A DNA stretch of 41,160 bases. Source: an uncultured Erysipelotrichaceae bacterium. Its GTDB lineage: Bacteria; Bacillota_I; Bacilli_A; Erysipelotrichales; Erysipelotrichaceae. Position 1 is the stretch's first letter, and every line of letters begins with the position of its first letter. Below, piece after piece: positions 8,277 through 16,163 of this stretch. Under the pieces are notes generated by a model. That model saw only the letters and a list, made by a program, of their open reading frames with translations, did no database searches and was not told where the DNA came from. The DNA is taken from the NCBI GenBank assembly GCA_900315065.1, contig OMXQ01000011.1, positions 1-41,160 of the forward strand, read 5' to 3'. Both the position numbers and the translations under genes were made by a program.

Positions 8277-10298
8277 TTACTCCTTTTCTGCAATTGCAAT
8301 TGCTTCATAGTCTTTCAATGTATCCAACGTGATCACAAGATCTCCGTTGTTTTCTGTTACTGTTGTCCTGCCGCATTTCAATGCATCGACTGCAGGTGCG
8401 GCATTTTCAAGTCCTGCTGCTTTGAGATAATCAGCCGGCACCTTTACGCATACGTTCTGAATTGGCAGCGGTGCATAATAAGTATTTCCGAAGAAGCCGG
8501 ATGTATTGACAAGCTGAACCAGAATGCCTTTCTGCGTCTTGCGGATCGTTGTTTCAACCATCGGCGTTGTTCCCGGCAGCAGATCCTCTTCCCCAGCTAA
8601 GTTGAAGAGAACATCCTGCATGTAAGTGAAGGTATTTGTATAGCCTTCATCTTTATACATGGTTCCCGGATTGAAAGGCAGGTAAATACCCTTTCCTTCC
8701 CCATACGGATTGACGATCACACCCGGCTGGCCAGTAATGTCCTTATCCGTATAGTAGCATCTTTCCGGCGGTCCGAACGGATGTTCATCCACCATGGAGA
8801 GATAAGTTTCAGCACCCTGAACTGCCTGGCACTTAACAACCAGAGCACCCGGAGCAAGATATGGTGTTTCTGCACTTCTTGTAAAGACTGCCTTGTCCTT
8901 TTCTGTCTGCATGAACATTGTGCTCATGCTCTTTGGGGAAATGCCGGTAATCTTACTGATGCCCATGCACGCAAGCATCGGCTGCGGCAGCGGTCTGCCG
9001 TCTTTGCCAAGGATACCGGTAAGGCCGTTTGCAATCACGGTTCCACCCTGTCTGGCAAATGCATCTGCCAGCCTGGCAAGATCTGGCGAAAGCATCTTGT
9101 TTTCACCGAGAATCAGAACTTTCTTTCCTTCCATCTGGGCTGCATCTTTCAGCTCAGCTGCCTTGATTTCATCAAACGGAATATGGCTTTCGGTCAAGAA
9201 TCTGATCCATCCTTCGTATTCAGGATCCGGATAAGCCGGCGGCATATTGCGGACAAGCAAGGTCTTTGCCAGGGACTTTGAACCAGTGAAGAGCTCTTCG
9301 TGTTCTTTATGGAAAGCAAACATCGGCTTGGAAGCATTGATGGCACTGACGTCCTTGTGATTGGAAAGATCACCCATGATATAGAGGGAAACAGAACCGG
9401 CATTAGCCAGATTCTGCCACTGTCTCAGACTTACCTGATATGGAGAAACACTGATGTCACGATAACGGAAACCGATGAAATCCACGCAGGCATTGTCAGA
9501 AGGTCTGTCTCCGGACGGGCCGGCGGTCAGACGGGAATTCATGGATGCACTGTATACCCACTGGCTGCGGCCGATTTCCGTATTGGATTCGGTACGGATA
9601 TAATCGACGCCGTTGATGGCAATTTCCGGACTGATTGAACGAACCGTACGGATAATGTCTTCCTTGTGTTTCTTTGTGCATATATTTTTGAAAGCAAGAT
9701 ACTTCAGATAAGCAGGATCATGGAAATCATCCTTGTCCGGAATATCCAGGCCGAACATTTCCTTAAACTTCTTTCTGCAGTTTTCACAATGACACGGTCC
9801 ATAGTACTTGCCGCTGTAGTCCATGACAAGGAAACCTGACATATTGCAGAAAACACCGTCAAACGGGAATTCTGTCAATACTTCTTTCAGGATTTCCAGC
9901 ATATATTTCTGCTGGTAGTCACTGTTCGGGCAGACATGTACGTCACCGTTGTAGTTGATGATGTCTCCGTCCTTTGTACGGACTGCCCAATCCGGATGTT
10001 GTTCATAGAGCGGATATCTGACTTTGGAGAAGTCCGTTCTTGCGATGACTTTGATGCCTTGTGCGTGGCAGGCATCAATCACCTTCTGCAGGCTGTCGCC
10101 GTGCAGATAGGAAGATTTTGTCTGAAAAGGAAGTTTTGTTTCATAGGAAGCGATGATGCCGGCTGCATTCAGCAGTACTACCGTAGCGCCGAAGTCTTTC
10201 AGACTCTTTGCATAGGCTTTGGCATCCATTGTTTCCATATCAATTTCCCTGAGATTGGTCTGTACCATTCTCCATGGATAATTTGTCCACCAGCTCAT
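8277..10298 (-). CDS. GHL6-like TIM-barrel glycoside hydrolase with a beta-galactosidase-trimerisation-like domain
   Basis: Predicted cytoplasmic enzyme of 673 residues without signal peptide. I chose the ATG at 10298 (MSWWTNYPW) with AGAGGT 6 nt upstream; the open frame runs 37 codons further but that part looks non-coding. The N-terminal half resembles the hypothetical glycosyl hydrolase 6 group: strand signatures NAAGIIASY, GIKVIARTDFSKV, FPFDGVFCNMSGF, and a Cys pair in CHCENCRKKF that could bind metal. The second half (about 340-560) looks like the flavodoxin-like trimerisation domain of GH42-type enzymes (KKVLILGENKMLSPDLARLADAF), followed by a beta-rich tail. Substrate unknown. First gene of an operon with garR and a 2-hydroxyacid dehydrogenase, and divergent from a CdaR-like regulator, so a uronic- or aldaric-acid-containing glycoside is a reasonable guess. 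Confidence 0.72.
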   Translation of the reverse strand: MSWWTNYPWRMVQTNLREIDMETMDAKAYAKSLKDFGATVVLLNAAGIIASYETKLPFQTKSSYLHGDSLQKVIDACHAQGIKVIARTDFSKVRYPLYEQHPDWAVRTKDGDIINYNGDVHVCPNSDYQQKYMLEILKEVLTEFPFDGVFCNMSGFLVMDYSGKYYGPCHCENCRKKFKEMFGLDIPDKDDFHDPAYLKYLAFKNICTKKHKEDIIRTVRSISPEIAINGVDYIRTESNTEIGRSQWVYSASMNSRLTAGPSGDRPSDNACVDFIGFRYRDISVSPYQVSLRQWQNLANAGSVSLYIMGDLSNHKDVSAINASKPMFAFHKEHEELFTGSKSLAKTLLVRNMPPAYPDPEYEGWIRFLTESHIPFDEIKAAELKDAAQMEGKKVLILGENKMLSPDLARLADAFARQGGTVIANGLTGILGKDGRPLPQPMLACMGISKITGISPKSMSTMFMQTEKDKAVFTRSAETPYLAPGALVVKCQAVQGAETYLSMVDEHPFGPPERCYYTDKDITGQPGVIVNPYGEGKGIYLPFNPGTMYKDEGYTNTFTYMQDVLFNLAGEEDLLPGTTPMVETTIRKTQKGILVQLVNTSGFFGNTYYAPLPIQNVCVKVPADYLKAAGLENAAPAVDALKCGRTTVTENNGDLVITLDTLKDYEAIAIAEKE

Positions 10299-10394
10299 AA
10301 TATTACCTCTTGTGATTATATGCAGAGTTGCTGCAGCTATCTGCTTTTTACATCTATATTTATAGAACTTCAGGCATTTTATTGGAATATTCTG

Positions 10395-10437
10395 CTGACC
10401 AAGATACACGGAATCAGTTATACTTGAATATGGTCAG
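10395..10437 (+). promoter_or_regulatory. Promoter of the cdaR-like gene inside an inverted repeat
   Basis: CTGACC (-35, 10395-10400) and TATACT (-10, 10419-10424) are 18 bp apart, ahead of the regulator start at 10461. The promoter is bracketed by a perfect 7-bp inverted repeat, CTGACCA at 10395-10401 and TGGTCAG at 10431-10437. The repeat may be an operator for the regulator itself or for the divergent operon; this is inference. Confidence 0.45.
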
Positions 10438-10460
10438 ATGAACAATCGGAGAACAGAGCA

Positions 10461-11516
10461 ATGAACAACATAAGCCAGCGTATTGCAAATGACATCGCAG
10501 TCACAATTCAGGATGTAACGGGATGTCCTGTCGACGTTTGTCAGGACGGCAGAATTGTCATAACAAAAGCCAGAGGAAGCGTAAATGCCTTCGTCCAGGA
10601 AGCTTTCCAGGCCCAGCAGTCAAACGAACCGGTCGCTGCCGCAGAAGGTATCTATTTTCCTCTTCTATTGGACGATCAGATTCCCGTGGGAGCAGTCTGC
10701 GTCAAAGGAGACCCGGTTGTCATCCGCAAATATGAAATACTTGTAAAAAAATCTGTTTCGCTTGTACTCAGAGACAATCAGATCCATGGAACATATGTGC
10801 GCAATCCGCGTTCAGTCATGGACTATATCATGCAGGCTATCATCACCGGAACTGCTAACGGCGGTGATTATATCAAATCCTATCTTGCCACCCGGCATTT
10901 GAAAACGTATAAAAAATACCGGATCATCCTTGTGAAATACAACGAGCGTCTGAATCCGAAGAACATCACGCTGACAGATCAGGAAATCTTTGGTATTTTT
11001 GCCCGCACTGGTTCTGATCTCTATACTTTCCAATATCCGAATGAATATATTCTGATGCTGGAGGATACCATATGGCAGAAATACAAGTTCCTGTTTGAAG
11101 ACCTTGCCAGACGCAGCCGCTCCACACTGGTCATTGCGGCAGGCCAGGCATTGCCTCCTTACAGTATGCCGAAGTCATATACTTCTGCGGAAATGGCAGC
11201 GAAAAGCATTCATGGTCTTGCCAAGAATATGATTACTTTTGACGATCTGAACCTGGAATTGATTACCGCTGATCTGAGTGAAAATGTCAAAGCTCAGTTT
11301 ATTGAAAAAAATCTGAGCACCCTGGATGACAAGGAAAAAGAAGTCCTGCAGGTATATTACGGAAACAACATGTCTCTGAAAGATTCTGCCGAAGAATTGA
11401 GCATGCATAGAAATACGCTGCAATATCAGCTGGATAAGATCCATGAGAAATCAGGCCTGGATCCTCGTACTTTCCATGATGCGGTCATTCTGTATCTGTC
11501 TTTGATATTAAGCTGA
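10461..11516 (+). CDS. CdaR-like sugar-diacid regulator (PucR-type C-terminal HTH)
   Basis: Transcription regulator of 351 residues. Residues about 1-125 match the sugar-diacid recognition domain of CdaR (SQRIANDIAVTIQDVTGCPVDVCQDGRIVI). A middle region of about 140-270 resembles the GGDEF-like domain of PucR/CdaR proteins, and 290-350 is the HTH_30 DNA-binding region (LQVYYGNNMSLKDSAEELSMHRNTLQYQLDKI). In Escherichia coli CdaR activates glucarate/galactarate genes, including garR, in response to D-glycerate or related acids. Here a garR homologue is in the divergent operon, which supports the same type of control. The start has no strong ribosome binding site (AGA only), so expression may be low. 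A bidirectional terminator follows. Confidence 0.82.
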   Translation: MNNISQRIANDIAVTIQDVTGCPVDVCQDGRIVITKARGSVNAFVQEAFQAQQSNEPVAAAEGIYFPLLLDDQIPVGAVCVKGDPVVIRKYEILVKKSVSLVLRDNQIHGTYVRNPRSVMDYIMQAIITGTANGGDYIKSYLATRHLKTYKKYRIILVKYNERLNPKNITLTDQEIFGIFARTGSDLYTFQYPNEYILMLEDTIWQKYKFLFEDLARRSRSTLVIAAGQALPPYSMPKSYTSAEMAAKSIHGLAKNMITFDDLNLELITADLSENVKAQFIEKNLSTLDDKEKEVLQVYYGNNMSLKDSAEELSMHRNTLQYQLDKIHEKSGLDPRTFHDAVILYLSLILS

Positions 11517-11555
11517 AAAAATCAGCTGTCCTTTTTGCGGGATAGCTGATTTTCA
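11516..11555. terminator. Bidirectional terminator between cdaR-like gene and scrA
   Basis: AATCAGCT and AGCTGATT, extended by TCC/GGG pairing, form a stem flanked by A-rich and T-rich ends on both sides. It can stop the plus-strand regulator transcript and the minus-strand sucrose operon. Confidence 0.75.
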
Positions 11556-11579
11556 TTTGGTATATTTACTTTGTCAGGC

Positions 11580-13475
11580 TCAGAACTTCTGAATAACCTG
11601 CTTTGCCTTTACTTTGCCGACTGCTTCGTCCGAAGCCTTATCACCGGCTGTGTAAATGCACAGGATTTCAGTAGAACAATTAGCTGCCTTGACTGCCTTG
11701 GCATCCATGACTGCTAACAGCTGTCCTGCCTTGACTTCCTGGTCAGCAGCAACCTTGACCTCAAATGGAGCACCCTTCAGATTGACTGTATCGATACCCA
11801 TATGGATCAGCATTTCTTTTCCAGTATTGGAAGTCAGGCCGATCGCATGCTTGGTTGGGAAGACCAATGTAACTTTGCCGTTGAACGGGGCATAGATGTT
11901 AACTTTATTGCCGGATGGGAAGAGAACATAACCGTCACCCATGCCCTTGCCGGAGAAACCTGCATCTGTGGATTCAGAGATGTTCTTCAATTCGCCATCA
12001 GCGATAGCAGTAACTGTGTTGTCATCAACCTCTACCGGCTTGGCAGCTGCCTGTGCTCTTTTCTGGAAAGCAAGCGTGCAGACTGCAGAAACAACCATGG
12101 AGATAATCAGAGCGACACCGAACATCGGCCAGTCAGACGGCTTCATGGAAATGAAACCAGGGATACCGGCAGCACCCAATGCCTGGGCGAGAATATGGAA
12201 AGCACCGCACCATGCAGAACCTGCAGCAGAACCAATCATGGCACCATAGAAAGGATACTTCAGCTTCAGGTTGACACCGAACATAGCCGGTTCAGTAATA
12301 CCGAGCAATGCAGAAACACCGGATGCAGAGCAGAGGGACTTCAGCTTCTTATCCTGAGTTGTAAAGAGAACGGCGAGAACCGCAGCACCCTGAGCAACGT
12401 TGGACATACTTGCCGTTGTGAAGATGAAGGAACCGCCGGTCTTGGCAAGATCTGCAATCAGCTGTGTTTCTACAGCGATAAAGGAATGATGCATACCGGT
12501 AATGACGATCGGCGCATACAGCAGACCAAACAGACCTGCACCAAGAGCACCGAGGGAATTATACAGCCATGTGATACCAGCTGTGACACCGTCACCGGCA
12601 ATACGCATGATCGGACCGACAAACATGAAGCAGACAAATCCGGAAATCAGAATGGAAAGCAGAGGTGTTGTCAGGTTGTCGAGCCAGCTTGGTGTATGTT
12701 TATGAAGGAATGTTTCAAGCTTGGCAAGAATCCATGACATAACCAGGATCGGCAATACCGTACCCTGATAGCCTACGGCTTCAACCTGCATGCCGAATAC
12801 ATGCCAGATCTCCGGCTGGGTCATAACCCCGTCGATGACCTTGTGATAGTTATAAGCATTCAGCAGGTTCGGATGAACCATGATCATACCAAGAGCTGCA
12901 CCTAAGAACGGGTTGCCGCCGAATTTCTTCGTTGCGGAGAAACCGATCAATACAGGCAAGAAGGTAAATGCAGCGTTGGAGAACATATCGATCATGGTAC
13001 TGTAGTCTTTCAATGCAGGATATGCTTCAACCAGTGTCATACCGTTGAAAATCGGCGAAGACAGAACGTTGTTGATACCCATCAGAAGACCGCCGGCAAC
13101 GATCGCCGGGATAATCGGTACGAAGACATCAGACAAAGTCTTGACGCCGGCGTTTACATAGTCCATGAAACTGCGCTTTTTCTTTTCTTCCTGTTCTTCC
13201 TGAGCCGGTGCAGCGGCAGCAGCATCCCCGCCGACTAACTTGACGAACTCATCGTAAACAAGATTTACAGTACCGGAGCCAAGAATGATCTGGAACTGTT
13301 CCTTGGCATTGAAGACACCCTTGACGCCTTCAATGTCTGTAATTTTGTCTTCATCGATTTTGCTTTCATCATGGCACTGAATTCTCAATCTGGTTGCACA
13401 GTGCATGACATTTCTGATGTTTTCTTTGCCGCCGACTCCTTCCAGAATCGCTTCGGCTGTTGCTTTGTAATCCAT
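11580..13475 (-). CDS. scrA: PTS sucrose transporter subunit EIIBCA
   Basis: Phosphotransferase permease that imports sucrose and delivers sucrose-6-phosphate. The 631 residues contain all three domains in order. EIIB is at about 1-85 with phospho-Cys26 in VMHCATRLR. The membrane EIIC domain is at about 105-465 with about ten helices. A Crr-type EIIA follows at about 490-631 with phospho-His558 in LIHMGIDTVNL. Its ATG overlaps the scrK stop (TAATG), with GGGGGAA as ribosome binding site. Sucrose rather than trehalose or beta-glucoside specificity is inferred from the co-operonic scrB and scrK; the protein family alone covers all three. Confidence 0.9.
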   Translation of the reverse strand: MDYKATAEAILEGVGGKENIRNVMHCATRLRIQCHDESKIDEDKITDIEGVKGVFNAKEQFQIILGSGTVNLVYDEFVKLVGGDAAAAAPAQEEQEEKKKRSFMDYVNAGVKTLSDVFVPIIPAIVAGGLLMGINNVLSSPIFNGMTLVEAYPALKDYSTMIDMFSNAAFTFLPVLIGFSATKKFGGNPFLGAALGMIMVHPNLLNAYNYHKVIDGVMTQPEIWHVFGMQVEAVGYQGTVLPILVMSWILAKLETFLHKHTPSWLDNLTTPLLSILISGFVCFMFVGPIMRIAGDGVTAGITWLYNSLGALGAGLFGLLYAPIVITGMHHSFIAVETQLIADLAKTGGSFIFTTASMSNVAQGAAVLAVLFTTQDKKLKSLCSASGVSALLGITEPAMFGVNLKLKYPFYGAMIGSAAGSAWCGAFHILAQALGAAGIPGFISMKPSDWPMFGVALIISMVVSAVCTLAFQKRAQAAAKPVEVDDNTVTAIADGELKNISESTDAGFSGKGMGDGYVLFPSGNKVNIYAPFNGKVTLVFPTKHAIGLTSNTGKEMLIHMGIDTVNLKGAPFEVKVAADQEVKAGQLLAVMDAKAVKAANCSTEILCIYTAGDKASDEAVGKVKAKQVIQKF

Positions 13476-14443
13476 TAATTATTTCCCCCTTTTCTTGCCA
13501 TGATCTGCCGCATTGTCGGTGCTGCATTCATAGCGCCTTTCTGTTCACATACCATCGCTGCTGCAAGGTTGGCAAACGACAGGATTTCGGTTAATTCATC
13601 TTCGCTGAGTTCATTGATTCTCTTGCCGCTGACATCAAGACGGTTCATGAAGGCACCGACAAAGCTGTCGCCGGCACCGGTTGTATCGACAACCTTGATC
13701 TTGACGCTTGGTGCGAATGCTTTCTTCTTATCGCAGAAGATTTCAGAGCCCTTGGAGCCAAGCGTTACGATGACATTTGGTACATGCAGTTCATTCTGTG
13801 CGTAGGCAACGCCTTCTTCCACACTGGTCTTGCCGGTGATGAAGCCGATTTCATCATCTGCCATCTTGAAGATTTCTGCATACTTGGCAAATTCGAGAAT
13901 GACCTGCTTGCAGGCATCGAGATCATTCCAGAGATCCTTTCTGATATTCGGATCAAAGAGAATTGCTGCCCCTGCTTTCTTTGCCTTCTTCAGAAGATAC
14001 TCGGTTGCATAGCGGACCGGATAATCGACAAGATCAACGGTGCCGAAGTTCAGAAGATCCGTATTGCGGAATTCAAGATCTGCAACATCTTCCTTCTTCA
14101 GCAGCAGATCTGCCGAAGGAGAACGATAGAAGGAGAAATCTCTGGCCCCGTTTTCTCCCAGTGTAACAAAAGCAAGTGCCGTCTTGGCTTCCTTGGTGGT
14201 GCGCATGAAGTCAACATTGACTCCGTATCCTGAAATTGTATCAATCAGGAAATGACCGAACGGATCATCGCCGACCATGCCGACGAAATTCGCACTGGAG
14301 CCGAGTTTTGCTGCCGCAACAGCGACATTGGCCGGTGCTCCACCCGGTCTTTTGGCAAAGGCTTCCACCTCTGCCAGGGTAGGTTTCGGCTCTAACGGAA
14401 TAAAATCAATCAGAGCTTCACCTATGCTGAAAAGACGTCCCAT
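13475..14443 (-). CDS. scrK: Fructokinase (PfkB family)
   Basis: Ribokinase-family sugar kinase, most likely phosphorylating fructose released from sucrose-6-phosphate. From the ATG chosen here (GGGAGG 6-7 nt upstream) it is 322 residues; an in-frame GTG five codons earlier overlaps the end of scrB and is less likely. Landmarks: the substrate-binding GGAPANVAVAAAKLG (34-48), FDPNIRKDLW (163-172), and the catalytic DTTGAGDSF with Asp259. It sits 11 nt after scrB and overlaps scrA by one base, so all three genes are one transcript. Confidence 0.9.
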   Translation of the reverse strand: MGRLFSIGEALIDFIPLEPKPTLAEVEAFAKRPGGAPANVAVAAAKLGSSANFVGMVGDDPFGHFLIDTISGYGVNVDFMRTTKEAKTALAFVTLGENGARDFSFYRSPSADLLLKKEDVADLEFRNTDLLNFGTVDLVDYPVRYATEYLLKKAKKAGAAILFDPNIRKDLWNDLDACKQVILEFAKYAEIFKMADDEIGFITGKTSVEEGVAYAQNELHVPNVIVTLGSKGSEIFCDKKKAFAPSVKIKVVDTTGAGDSFVGAFMNRLDVSGKRINELSEDELTEILSFANLAAAMVCEQKGAMNAAPTMRQIMARKGGNN

Positions 14444-14454
14444 ATATACCTCCC

Positions 14455-15957
14455 TCACATTCTGAAATCGTCTTGTACGGTCCGTTTTGCTGCATAAACC
14501 GCAGCATCTATATTCTTTCCGCTGATACGGAAGAGATTCTCATCTTTTTCCGGGAACAGGCGGCATGTCATTACCGTTTCCCCGTCATTGACAAATACTT
14601 CAGCAGTACTGCCATCCATAAATACCTGCAGCTGATCCAGTCCCTTCTCCAGTATTACAGTACGGGTTGTACCGAAATCCGGATTGATCGGATTATGCAG
14701 AGTTCCTCTGTCCAGAACCAGTTCTTTTTTACGGGATGAATACGAAATTTCAAGACCGCGCGTCATCGTGGTACTGAAGAGATTCAGCTTTACATCTGCA
14801 TCATCAGGATTACCAACTTCAATCACACAGGCAGAAGGCATCATGCCAAGCATTTCATCATGCTTAATTTCCCCTTTTTCTGCCTTGAAAATACATTTAT
14901 CTTTCAGCTGTGAAAGATCAGCAGCTGGTCTTTGCTTCAGCTTTCCGTCTTCAATGGTCAGCTTTCTTGCCAGAGATAACATGCCGCTCCAGCCTTCTTC
15001 ATCGCTCGGCGGGTATACCATGTCACCGCAGCCAACCCAGCCTTCCAGAACAGCTGCATCTTTCATTGTATTCTGATATGCACACTGGGCAGCATAGAAA
15101 TCAAAGCCTTCATCTAATTCCTTCAGATCACCTTCCGGATAGAAGACAGCATTTTCTTCATCAAATCTGCCGATCAGATATGTATTGTTATATTTGTTCT
15201 GGAACCTGGTGCCTTCTGCTTTCATGCCCTGCGGGCTGAACAGCAGAATCCATTTGCCGCCGATCTTTTCAAGATCCGGACATTCCAGCATAAAAGTGTC
15301 TTTGTTCCAGCCGTCAATCGTTAATTCTTTATGGAACTTCCAAGGTCCTTCAATCTTGTCAGAACGATACAGCAGCAATGCCCCGGTACCGTCATTTCTC
15401 TGTGCACCGACGAGAATATCATAATGATCGTCATATCTGAAAAGCTTCGGGTCACGCTGGTGTTCCGTATATCCGTCCTTTGGCAGGATCGTCGGCTTGT
15501 CGGGTTTGATGATTGTACCGTCCGGTTTCATTTCTGCCACGATCTGATACGGATGCCTGATCCAATCAGGTGTACGATGATTGCCTGTATAAGCCAGATA
15601 GAGTTTCTGGTCATCTTCAAAATAGGCACTGCCTGAATAGCATCCGCGGTTATCGTAATCCTTGTCAGGATACAGGCGGATACCTTCATTCTGCCAATGA
15701 AGAAGATCATCACTTTCCACAAGATACCAGTATTTCAGCCCATGCACAGGACCAAACGGGAAATACTGATAAAACAGATGCCATTTACCCCGCCAATAGC
15801 TAAAGCCGTTCGGATCATTGAGAAGACCGGTTACTGGCTGAACATGATAGCATCCGCGCCAGAGAGATTGCGCAATCTGCTGATGAAGAACCTGCAGCTC
15901 AGCAGTATCCTGCTTCTGCAGCTGACGGTAACGCTCTGCGCGTGTCCATTCTTTCAT
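14455..15957 (-). CDS. scrB: Sucrose-6-phosphate hydrolase (GH32)
   Basis: Cytoplasmic glycoside hydrolase splitting sucrose-6-phosphate into glucose-6-phosphate and fructose. The start was moved to the ATG at 15957, which has AAAGGAGT upstream; the open frame extends 29 codons further without a ribosome site. The protein is 500 residues. The GH32 nucleophile motif is YHVQPVTGLLNDPNGF with Asp48, the transition-state motif is QRDPKLF and the acid/base motif is MLECPDLEKIG. A C-terminal beta-sandwich (about 360-490) completes the family fold. Leader gene of scrB-scrK-scrA. The promoter region shows a possible -10 TACAAT on the minus strand just upstream but no clear -35. Confidence 0.94.
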   Translation of the reverse strand: MKEWTRAERYRQLQKQDTAELQVLHQQIAQSLWRGCYHVQPVTGLLNDPNGFSYWRGKWHLFYQYFPFGPVHGLKYWYLVESDDLLHWQNEGIRLYPDKDYDNRGCYSGSAYFEDDQKLYLAYTGNHRTPDWIRHPYQIVAEMKPDGTIIKPDKPTILPKDGYTEHQRDPKLFRYDDHYDILVGAQRNDGTGALLLYRSDKIEGPWKFHKELTIDGWNKDTFMLECPDLEKIGGKWILLFSPQGMKAEGTRFQNKYNNTYLIGRFDEENAVFYPEGDLKELDEGFDFYAAQCAYQNTMKDAAVLEGWVGCGDMVYPPSDEEGWSGMLSLARKLTIEDGKLKQRPAADLSQLKDKCIFKAEKGEIKHDEMLGMMPSACVIEVGNPDDADVKLNLFSTTMTRGLEISYSSRKKELVLDRGTLHNPINPDFGTTRTVILEKGLDQLQVFMDGSTAEVFVNDGETVMTCRLFPEKDENLFRISGKNIDAAVYAAKRTVQDDFRM

Positions 15958-16091
15958 GATATGACTCCTTTGAAATTTAACTGAATATATTGTAGCATAT
16001 CTTCTATTTGTATATCCTCGAAACGATCGTCTCTTCTCTTTCATCAGGATAAAATCTGAAAGAAAGAAAAACTTGTGAAAAAAATAAGAAA

Positions 16092-16134
16092 GAAAAAAGA
16101 AAATTTCCCCCAGGGTTATTCTCCATGAGGGAAA
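16092..16134 (-). terminator. Intrinsic terminator after the GPH symporter gene
   Basis: Minus-strand TTTCCCTCA and TGGGGGAAA form a 9-bp stem with a 13-nt loop, followed by a T-rich run (TTTTCTTTTTTC). It separates the symporter from the scrB operon. Confidence 0.75.
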
Positions 16135-16163
16135 CTTTCATCATTGATCAATTATCTTCTGCT

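Noticed and set aside
10315-10320. TATAAT on the minus strand as -10 of the glycosidase operon
   Set aside because: It ends about 5 bp before the ribosome site, so the start would cut into that site; no -35 is found.
10299-10409. N-terminal extension of the GHL6-like protein
   Set aside because: The ribosome site AGAGGT lies inside this stretch just before the inner ATG, and the translated extension has no family similarity.
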